Assembly: GCF_029873635.1 (NCBI RefSeq)
Contig: NC_080418.1
Coordinates: 13,123,562-13,187,561, forward strand
DNA: 64,000 bases
Source: Malania oleifera
Taxonomy: Eukaryota; Streptophyta; Magnoliopsida; Santalales; Ximeniaceae
Direction: 5' to 3'
Part shown: positions 38,072-47,917 of the stretch, piece by piece
Position numbering within the stretch: position 1 is the first letter of the stretch
Layout: each line of letters opens with the position of its first letter
Program-made: the position numbers and the translations under genes
Notes under the pieces: model-generated
The model's database searches: none
Told to the model about the DNA's origin: nothing
Seen by the model: only the letters and a program-made list of their open reading frames with translations

Positions 38072-39015
38072 CAGTCTTGCACCATATGTCTCGGTCTACC
38101 GCAGCGATAGCAGACCACACCACCAGCTCGACACTCTCCCCAGTGCCTCCTACCACAAGTCTGACAGACTGGAGGACCCTGCACTGCCTGAACCTCACGA
38201 TTTCCAGTATCCTGCCCTTGCCCTCTACCATGATTACCTCTCCTCCACTAGTTCTGTCTAGGACCCTGCTAGTAGCCCGTAGATGCAGATCTCTTCCTCT
38301 GACTCTGCTCTTCTGCATCTAAACGCTTACCAATCTCTGCCAAGGCTGCTCTATCGACTAGCTCAACAAAATTTTGGATCTGCAGCACCACCACCTGCTT
38401 GAATATACTCCACCTCAAGCCTCTCTCAAACTGCCTCGCCTTTTTCATTTCATCAAGAACAATATACAATGCGAAACGAGAGAGCTCGATGAAACGTGCC
38501 GCATACTGCTGGATGGATAGTTGTCCCTGCTTTAAACTCAGGAACCCTTCTATTTTAGCTTCCCTAACAGTAGATGGAAAATATCTATTGAAGAACAATT
38601 CTTTGAACTGATCCCAAGTCATGGCTATTGAAGTCGCCTTCTGCTGCTCTAGCAGTCTCACCGCAGTTCACCACCTCTCGGCCCCTCCTGTCAGTCTATA
38701 GGTGGCAAAGAGGACCCTCTGTTCCTCAGTAGACTGCAACACAACCAAGACTTTCTCGGTCTCCCGCATCCAGTTCTCAACGGCTGCATAATTGACTCCT
38801 CCCAAAAAGGCCAGAGGATTCATCTTCGTGAACTTCTCGATAGTGCACCCATGAACAACTTACAGACCACCCTGCTCCCTCGAGCTCCTAGCGATCTCAA
38901 CCATAACCTGCTGAGTCACGCTATGTAATACGGCATCAGAATGGGTCTCAGCTGCACCTGATGGCCCTGCTCCATCACTACCACTCGCATGGGCACTACT
39001 TCCTCCTGGATCCAT
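38072..39015 (-). pseudogene. gag of chromovirus L
   Basis: The start is ATG 39015 (MDPGGSSAHASGSDG). The gag core is at 38269-38661 (TWDQFKELFFNRYFPSTV, REAKIEGFLSLKQG). Two in-frame stops are seen upstream of it, one in the family motif AERW-stop-T. The zinc knuckle CYRCGRPRHMVQDC near 38100 keeps its metal ligands. The MITE lies directly downstream. Confidence 0.82.
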
Positions 39016-39301
39016 CCTGAAAACAAAACAACAAACGTAACTTAGAAATTCTATCCTTATAATTTACCCACCTAACCTCACCACTTATCTTAACATTCCC
39101 AACTTATTTCTAAGTTTTACCTTCTAGGAACACAACCCGATAGTAGTTTACTATGGTTTTTCTGAAATCGTCACCTCAGGAAAAGCATAGAAACTGCCAC
39201 GGAAGTCCTGTCTCTAGACCGTAGAACAAAACTTCAAATCATTTCTTATACTCTGATATGGTTTCCGCTGCATTCTAAAGTCTATAGAACCTAGCAACCT
39301 A

Positions 39302-39317
39302 AGCTCTGATACCAAAC
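39302..39317 (-). other. Primer-binding site of L
   Basis: AGCTCTGATACCAAAC on the plus strand, the complement of the initiator tRNA-Met 3' end, directly precedes the LTR start TGTGACTAC at 39318. Confidence 0.88.
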
Positions 39318-42300
39318 TGTGACTACCTTCTTAATTTCTACATTTTTTTTTTATAATATGATACCTTATCACAAAGCTCAACAGATCATAATCCACCTGG
39401 ACTCGTGGCTACTAGAGATACATCAGAACACATAACGGAAGCCTAAGCAGCACGAAACATACAATTATAATATCATAAATACAAAATCATCCATCATAAT
39501 ACCAGATTCATTACATCCACTGTATTTAAGTATATACATCCCAAAAGAAAAATCTAGGGACATTTCCACAAAATCCTACTGTCGCTACCAAAACTTACCC
39601 TTCAGAGAAGGTAGATCAACAATACTAAGTCAGTAGAGCTTTACCCACTCTCCTATCAGGGGCTCCTGAAATGTTTATAAAATTTTAGGGTGAGACACCT
39701 CTCAGTGAGGGAAATAAACTAACACTAGTGTGTGGCAACATGAGCATTTCTGTGGTATACATATAATTATAAACATAACCAGCAAAACTGTATATATATC
39801 ATTTTTGGGAAAAACATGTATAACCAAAACATGGCAGAATAAAATGGTTTCCATAGCATAATTTATCTCATATAAATAATAATACAAAAACAATCCCGAT
39901 AGGTTAGCTAACTGTTGTCATGTATTACCCCCCCACATGACTAGGTTGTGTGGCCTGAAGGCGAGACCTGACAATGGTTGGCCGACCACTACCAAGTCAA
40001 AAGTACAGTTTGTAAGTTTGATGGGTCTGCCAAATTTGGTCTATACACCAGGGGCGCTCACACACTTCTTAAAACCACATCGATCATCAAATCTCACGCC
40101 ACTCCATACAGCGGCATTAACACAAATATCATGATAAATCATGAACACATAGTGTAACGACCCGAATTTAAAAATGAAACTTAAAAATAAGGAAAGGGAA
40201 TGGAAATCAGAAACAGAAGGAGGCCGTAGACTTCGTCGACGAATCCCCTGTATTCGTCGACGAACACAGGGCTTCGTTAACGAGAAAATACCGAGAGAGG
40301 TTCAAAGGCAGCCTGAATTTCGTCGACGAACACAGGGCCTCGTCGATGAAATTTGTGAAGGACTCGTTGACGAAGGTCGGGCTCGTCGATGAAATCCTGT
40401 TTTATATATATACAAAAATCCAGGAGAAATGTTTTTTTTATGAAATTTCTCTCTCTCTCCTCTCTCTCTCTCTCTCTACGGTTCTCTCTCCCTTCTCTCT
40501 ATGTTTTCGGCCCCACCAGTCGTCAGATCGACGATCCGAAGCTACCATGACGATCCTGGCGGAGTTCTCCACAAGTCTGCCGGGGCGGATCGTTAAGGAA
40601 GTGAAGTTGGATTCCATCCCAAATCCAAGGTAAGCCTTTTTACTCAATTTTTGGATTTGTGATAGTTGAGAAAAGTGTTTTATACGTTAAAATACTGAAG
40701 TTTAATACTGGGAGTTTTCGTTTCCAGAGGTGTTGGTTGGAAATGTTGGGAATCATCCCTAAGTTGAGAGGAGGCTTTTAAGCCGAATTTGACTTAATGG
40801 CAGTTATAAGAAATGTTATACATGTTGAAATACTAGAGTTTAATTCTATGAGTTTTCATTTTCAGGATGTTGATTTAGGAACCCTGCGGGGGGCGGGGAA
40901 GATTTTCTTAGGGGCTATTCAGGAATCAGGTAAGGGGATAAACTAAACTAGTTCTTTTTGTAATATGTATGTATATATTTATGACGCTCGTTTTTCAGGA
41001 AAAATACATATGTTATGTATATGTTTTATACTTGAGAAAACCCTGTTGAAAATAATGATATGTTGTATACGTGGAAAACTGGTTTAGTGTGGCATGAGTA
41101 GTAATGATTGTGACATACTGTTGTTCTGGGAATGTGGTGATATGGTTATTATGATGGGAAAATCGGCTTATGGTCCGAGATTTTTATGATGAGATTTTGT
41201 GTGATTTGCCGGCGTACGGGCCGTGCCATGTGATGTGAGTTGCCGGCGTACGGGCCATGCTATGTGATGAGATTTGCCGGCATACGGGCCATGCGATGTG
41301 ATGTGATTTGCCAGCGTACGGGCTGTGCTATGTGTAGCTGGTGTACGGGCCGAGCTACGATATAATGTGTAATACCGGCGTACGGGCCGATGATTTTCAT
41401 GATACACTTATATATGTAAAATGATATGATTAATGTGAAAATGAAAGATATGATATATCTCTGTATCACAATTTCAGTATATGTATATGTTATCAGAACC
41501 TGGTTGGCTTGGTTTAGGCTAGCACTTGTACGGTACCGTTGTTATGTGTCCATGGTCCTCGTGATCATGATATCTGTGTTAACGCCGCTGTATGAAGTGG
41601 TGTGAGATTGGATGGTCGATGTGGTTATGTTTGAGGAGTGTGTTGTTATCGCCCCTGGTGTACGGACTAGTCTAGGTAGACCCATCGGACCTACAGACTA
41701 GACTATCGACTTGACAGTAGTCGACCAACCATTGTCAGGTCCCTCCTTCGGGCCACACAACCCAGTCATGTAGGGGTAATACATGACAACAACCAGCTAA
41801 CCTATCAGGATGTTTTTATGTTATTATTATGATATGAGATGAGTTATGTTATAAAATGCAGTACGTTCTGCCATAATTTTGATATACGTATGTTTTCCCA
41901 TATTTGTTAAACAGTATTGGATATGATATGTATGTTATATGTAGAACACGGATTACTCATGTTGCCACACACTAGTATTAGTTTATTTCCCTTACTGAGA
42001 GGTGTCTCACCCCTAAAATTTATACATTTTTCAGGAGCCTCTAATAGGAGAGTGGGAAAGGACCCGCTGAACTAGATCAGTGGTTTGCCCTCTTTGGAAG
42101 GGTAAGTTTTGGTAGGGATAGTATGGTTTTGTGGGAATTATCCCTAGATTTCATTTTTGAGATGTATATATAGGAGTACAGTGACTGTAGTAACTCTGGT
42201 ACATTATGATGTATGTTATGATAAAATGAATATGATTGTATATTTTCTGCTGCGTAGGCTTCTGCTGTATGTTGTGTTTTATCCCTGGTACCCATGAGTC

Positions 42301-43665
42301 CAGGTGAATGGTGACCTGCTGAGTTGGATATGGAATTTGTGTTATTGATATATTACAAAAAAAATATTGTGTGAAAATGAGCAGGTCGTGACACATAGCA
42401 TCGATATCGTGCAAGTGCTAGTCTAGACCAAACCAACCAGGTTATGATAACATATAGCATATACTGAAACTGTGATACATGGATATTTCATACCATTAAT
42501 TATCAAATCAATCATATCATTTTGCATATATACGTATATCATGAAAATCATCAGCCGGTACGCCGGTATTTCACATTTTACCATAGCTCGGCCCGTACGC
42601 CGGCAAATCATATCCATAGTTCAACTCGTACGCTAACAAATCATATCCATAACTCAGCTCGTACACTGGAAAATCATATCCATAACTCGGCTCGTACGTC
42701 AAAAAATCATATACATAGCACGACCCGTATGCCAGCAAAACATATCCATAGCTTGGCCCGTACGCCGGCAAATCATACACATAGCATGGCCCGTTCGCGG
42801 CAAACTTATAAAAATCTCAGCCCGTACGCCGGTTTTCCATTATAAAAATCCATATTTTTATCATATTCCCAGAAAACAATATTTCATAATAATTTCCACT
42901 CATGCCACACGAAACAGGTTTTTCATATATTTAACATACCATCATTTTCAACAGTATTTCCCAAATATAAAACATATATAAATATATTTATTTTCCTAAA
43001 TCCAGATGGTGTAATAACATACATATATTTTCATAAAATAACTAGCTTAGTTTATCTCCTTACCTGATTCCTAAAAAGCCCCTAAGAGAAATACTCCTGC
43101 ACCCGCAGGGTTTCCCACTCAACACCCTGAAAACAACATTTTTCAGAACTAAAGTTCAGTATTTCTACGTGTACTATACTTTCTACAATTGTCAAATAGT
43201 CAAATACTGAGTAGAAAGTCTTACCCTAGATTTGAGATGGTTTCCAACTCAGCCCCACCGACGATCCGCTCCTGCAAACTTGCAGAGAACTTTCCCAGGA
43301 GCGTCGTGGTAGCCTTAAATCATCGATCAGCAAAAAATTGGCCTGAGATCTTAAAGAGAAGGGAGGAGGGGCGTAGAGGAGAGAGAAGGGGGAGTATTTG
43401 CGCAGGTTTTCAGCTAAAAATGAATTTTACACCTACTTATACACTGGCCTTTGTCGATGAGTCACGTCACCTCGTCGACGAGGTCATGAAGAAGACTCGT
43501 CGACAAACTCTCTCCTCATCGATGAAATTCAGAATCCCTCAAACCCTTGCTGGGTATTTTCTCATCGACGAATCCTGTCCTCGTCGACGAGCTCCTCTTA
43601 TACCCTCGTCGACGAATCTCCTGTGTTCATCAATGAGGAGCTAAAAAATTCCTCGGGTTATTATA
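39318..43665 (-). repeat. 5' LTR of L, carrying a nested solo LTR
   Basis: Segments 39318-40152 and 42399-43665 together match the 3' LTR. The right end reads TTATTATA where CA is expected, a single C to T change. The palindrome array is at 43448-43635, with TATA at about 43431-43441. Confidence 0.88.
40153..42393 (+). mobile_element. Solo LTR, gypsy lineage related to L, inverted relative to its host LTR
   Basis: The 2241 bp sequence begins TGTAACGACCCGAATTT and ends GCAGGTCGTGACA, with exact TSD CATAG (40148-40152 and 42394-42398). It has a TCGTCGACGA array (40213-40396), TATA box TTTATATATATAC (40401-40414), a CT-rich leader (40447-40478), a CCGGCGTACGGGCC minisatellite (41205-41395) and the GAGAGGTGTCTCACCCC segment. 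All of these also occur, reverse-complemented, in the LTRs of L. Confidence 0.93.
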
Positions 43666-43670
43666 GAGTC

Positions 43671-45913
43671 ACTTCAATTCCCAAGAAATACTTGAGGATT
43701 CCTAGATCTTTGAGCTTGAAGTGGTCACTTAGAAATTTCTTGACCACATTGATCTGCTCCAAACTATTTCCTACAATGATCATGTCATCCACAAATACTA
43801 AAATGGCAGTGAAATTGTTTTTATGGGATCAGACGAAAAGTGAGTAATCTGCCTTGGACTTTTAATATCCTGCATTAATAAGGGTGGATGAGAACTTGGC
43901 ATACCATTGCCTCAAAGCTTGTTTAAGGCCATAAAGAGACTTAACAAGCTTGCATACTCTAGTCTCCCCCTTTCATTTGAATCCCGGTGGAAGCTACATG
44001 TATACTTCTTCTTCCAAATCTCCATACAGGAAAGCATTGTTGACATCAAACTCATGAAGATTCCAGTTATGCACGAAAGCAAGAGCCAAAATGGTGTGAA
44101 TGGTGGTCATCTTAGCGACTAGAGCAAATGTCTCGGTAAACTCAATGCCTTCTTGTTGATTGTAACCCTTGGCAACGAGGCGAGCCTTGTATCGTTCGAT
44201 AAATCCATCTAGATTGTATTTGATCTTATGGACCCATTTAAATCCAATAGGTTGCTTACCAAGAAGGAGATGGGCGAGGATCCAAGTATTGTTAAGCTCA
44301 AGAGCATCAATCTCAACAAGCATGGCAGTACACCAGTGTGAATCGGTCTTGGCCTGCAAGAAAGATAGTGGTTCTTTGGAAAGAGAGATGGCTGTGGTGA
44401 AGGCACAATGAGAAGGAGTTAAGCGGGAATAAGAAAGGAAATCAGTGCGAGGATAAGGAGTACCTAATGAATGGACCAGTGCAGAGTCAAATGATTGAGT
44501 GGGCTGATATGGTAGAACCTATTCCACATGAAAATCCTTCAAGTATGTCGGTGGCTGAGTGGGACGACTAGATCCTCAGGGCACTGGAGAAGGAGATTTT
44601 GATGGTGATGGTGATGGTGATGGTGACGGAATGGGAGATGGCTCATCTAGAATATGTTCAAGGGAAAATATAGGACAAGGTCCGTAGGTTCAGGTTTAGA
44701 AGAGGCAAATGGGAAAATATCTTCATGAAAAATTACATCTCGGGAAACAAATACTTTGTGTGTGCTAAGATTATAGAGTCGATACCCCTTTTGACCATAC
44801 AGGTAACCAAGGAAGACACATTGGATGGATCATAAGTTGAATTTGGCTGGGTTCTGAGAGTGAGTGAAAGAAAAACACAAGCATCCAAATACTTTCAAGT
44901 GATTATATGTGGGTTTGACACCATGCAATCTTTCATTAGGAGATAAACCACCCAGAACGGGAGAAGGTGTGCGATTAATGAGATAAGTGGTAGTAAGAAT
45001 AACATTCCCCCAGAAGTTTGTAGGCATATGTGCTTGAAAGAGTAAGGAGCAGGCAACATTAAGAAGGTGATGATGTTTGCGTTCAACCACTTCGTTTTGT
45101 TAAGGAATGGGGATACAACTGGTTTGGTGGACAATACCCTTGGGTGCATAAAATATGGGCATGTGAAACTCTGACCCATTATCACTTCGTATGATTTTAA
45201 TGGTGGTGGAGAATTAGTTTCAACGAGATGAATGAAAGATTGTAAGAGAGAATGGGTGTCAGATTTGTGGTGCATTAAGTAAACCCAAGTACTACGGGTA
45301 AAATCATTGACAATAGTGAGAAAGTAATGTGCCCCAATAGTAGAAGAGGTGCAATGAGCCCCCCAAATGTCAACATGTAGTAGTTCAAAAGGTTTGTGAG
45401 AGGAAATGGAACTAGTTGGAAAGGGAGCACGAGTCATTTTAACCAATGGGCAAATTAAACACGATTTCAAATTAGAACTACAAATTTCTGGTACTTTATT
45501 GGAAAGAAAATACAATTTTTATTGGAAAAATTTCCTAAACGTTGATGCCAAATATGGGAATTCGAAGTGGAGGTGTCCGCCTAACAACAAGCATTTCTGG
45601 TGTTTGCAAAGTGGTAGAGGTCATCCTGCTCAGTTCCCATCCCAATCATCTTCATCGAGCACAGGTCTTGAATAAAACAAAAATTGGAAGAAAAGATAAT
45701 GATACAACGGTGTATTTTTCATAACTTAGGAACAGAAATTAGGTTGAAATGAAAAGTCGAGACACAGAGAACATTATCTAAAGTGAGAGTGGGAGAAAAG
45801 CGAACTGATCTAATATGAGTAACAGTGGCATGGGAGTCATCCGGTAATTAGACTATCAGGCCATGAACTGGAAAAGATTGGGTCAGAATATTGGGTGTGA
45901 AAACCATATGGTC
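43671..45913 (-). pseudogene. Copia K pol, N-terminal half (integrase and RT start)
   Basis: Integrase fragments at 44830-45515 include PFELLHVDIWGAH, FLTIVNDFTRSTWVYL and VERKHHHLLNVA. The reverse transcriptase N-terminus (43994-44359) shows FKWVHKIKYNLDG, KARLVAKGYNQQEGIEF and HEFDVNNAFLYGDLEEEVYM. A VDDMIIVGNS active-site motif lies near 43780. Stops and frame changes are frequent, so K is old. Confidence 0.82.
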
Positions 45914-47109
45914 TATTGCACAAGAATCCACAAATGATCATTATTGGGCGTATCTGCCAATGAAGATTCGACACTAGCTACTTGGTGTGCCATGGATTGT
46001 GGAGGGGTGGTATTGTTGAGAATAGCCAAGAGCCACTGGCATTGCTCAGGGGTAAAAGGAAGACTGTTGGTAGTGGAGGAAACTTGATTGGCACTATGCT
46101 TGGAACCTGTGCCAGGCTTAGAGTTGCGAGGTCCTAGAGGGAAGCCATGGATGCGATAACAGCGATCAATAGTGTGCCCGTTTTTCCCACAATGACTGCA
46201 TTTGAGGTACTTTTTAAGTGGACCTGGTCGGCTGTCTTTCCATGGTGGATAGTTGGAGGCAGCCAAAGCAATGTCTTCAATGGATGGTGGAGTCAAGACG
46301 CGATGACGTTCTTCTTGCATGACCAGAGCATAAGTACGACTTACAGTTGGAAGCGGATCCATCAATAGTATATGTCCACGAGTTGTAGCATAGGATTCGT
46401 TGAGGCCCATAAGGAAGGTCAACACATTGTCTGATTCTCACTGGGCCAAATTGTTCTTACAGGCACCACAAGTGCAGGTACCACAGGTGCAAATGTGCGG
46501 GGATTAAATTTTGGCCAACTTATCCCATAAGCCCTTCAACTTTGCCAAATATGTTATAACTGAAAGAGAACCTTGAACAAGATTACTGATATCTTGTTTA
46601 AGTTTGTAAAGACGTGGCCCATTAACTTGAGAATACCGATCTTTTAAATCGGTCCAAATGACATAAGCAGACTTGCAATAGATTACACTAGAGGAAAGAG
46701 AACCTTGAATAAGATTATTGATATCTTGTTTAAGTTTGTAAAGACGTGGCCCATTGACTTGAGAATACCGATCTTTTAAATCGGTCCAAATGACATAAGC
46801 AGATTTGCAATAGATTACACTGGAGGAAATATCTTTAGAAATGGAATTGAGAAGCCAAGATATTACCATGACATTGCATTGTTTCCATTGTCGTGCCTCA
46901 GGTGAGGAACTAGAAGCTAGTGGAGGAACCATACTATCGATGAAGTTAAGCTTGTTTTTGGCCTCAGGAGCGAGAAGCATTGCTCGACTCCATGAGGCAT
47001 AGTTGTCTTCTGTAAGTGGAGTAGTAACCAAGACCATACCGAGGTGATTTGAAGGATGAAGGTGCAAGTGATGGGTAGGGTTATCAAATTTCTCTTCCTT
47101 TTCAGCCAT
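45913..47109 (-). pseudogene. Copia K gag with internal 132-bp tandem duplication
   Basis: The start is probably ATG 47109 (MAEKEEKFDNPTHH). A UBN2-type gag domain follows (DNYASWSRAMLLA). A block of 44 residues beginning SSSVIYCKSAYVIWTDLKD is present twice in tandem (46564-46695 and 46696-46827). After a stop at 46504, the next frame gives the zinc knuckle CSHCGKNGHTIDRCYRIHGFP near 46190. Confidence 0.83.
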
Positions 47110-47626
47110 GAGGAAAAAATGGAACTTTTTTTCCTTTTTTGTAGTATGGACCGGGTCGAATAGGGGCGTCATCTGGGTGCGGGTCGGCCTGGGCGGGGGT
47201 TCGACTTGAGCTTGAGTTGCAAGGATCCAGGCTTCTTGGTGTAGGTCGCCTAGGCTTGGATCTGTAGCACAAGCTTTAGCCTGGACACGGGCTTAGGCTC
47301 AAGTCAATGGAGTTGTGAAAATAAAAAGGAATAAAACAGCCTAAACAAAAACAACTGAGTAACCCAAAAAAAATAAGGAGGTCGTCTTCAACCTTGGAAC
47401 AGCAAAAGAATATACAGAGTGTGCACCCCAACCATTCAACAAAAAACACCCAATGAGAGCAGGAATCAAAAAAAAAAGAACAACGTATTGTCCAAAATGC
47501 TCCCACAATCAAGAACACTGAGATTTTGTAAAATAAAAAAAAAATTGCATTCAACGTTTGATAATAACGTTGATGTGAGAAAGGAAAAAAAAAAAACCTC
47601 CGTTTGGATCTCTTAAGGATCGATTT

Positions 47627-47638
47627 GCTTTGATACCA
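47627..47638 (-). other. Primer-binding site of K
   Basis: GCTTTGATACCA on the plus strand matches an initiator tRNA-Met complement with one change, directly next to the LTR. Confidence 0.7.
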
Positions 47639-47917
47639 TGATAAAAATCAGAGCAAAACGGACCAGAGGAAAAAGAAATATAGAATTAGAGGAAGAAGAA
47701 GAATATAAAAAAAAAACTCTTTTCAATATATTTTTACAACAACTTACAACCCCTATTTATACTTATAATTGAGGAACGATGGAGTAAATAAAAAATCAAT
47801 CCTAAATAAATTTTCACTCTCCTTTCTATAATAAGAAGATTTGCTGACTTTTCTCAAAAGAAATATCACGTAATTAGGACCTCATGTTTGCTCCTCGATT
47901 TGTGCTCTTCCTCAACA
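47639..47917 (-). repeat. 5' LTR of copia K
   Basis: The 279 bp LTR starts, minus strand, TGTTGAGGAAGAGC and ends GATTTTTATCA. Its position outside the primer-binding site and its TG...CA ends support the call. The partner LTR is missing. Confidence 0.68.

Larger units (their letters stand above)
31709..43665 (-). mobile_element. Ty3-gypsy chromovirus L (Tekay/Del-like), inserted in K
   Basis: LTRs are 31709-33799 (3') and 39318-43665 (5', enlarged by a nested solo LTR; about 2.1 kb without it). The TSD is GAGCC (31704-31708) against GAGTC (43666-43670), one mismatch. The internal region holds a primer-binding site, gag, protease, reverse transcriptase, RNase H, integrase and a chromodomain-like tail. 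Several genes are broken. The polypurine tract is TTCTCCCCTCC on the plus strand at 33800. Confidence 0.9.
30870..47917 (-). mobile_element. Old Ty1-copia element K, split by gypsy element L
   Basis: On the minus strand: 5' LTR (47639-47917), primer-binding site, gag, integrase and the first part of reverse transcriptase (to 43671), then the 12 kb insertion L, then the rest of reverse transcriptase and RNase H (30870-31703). Removing L restores the expected copia motif across the junction (FLGIEVT then [13 protein letters not shown]). The 3' LTR is not seen. Confidence 0.85.
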
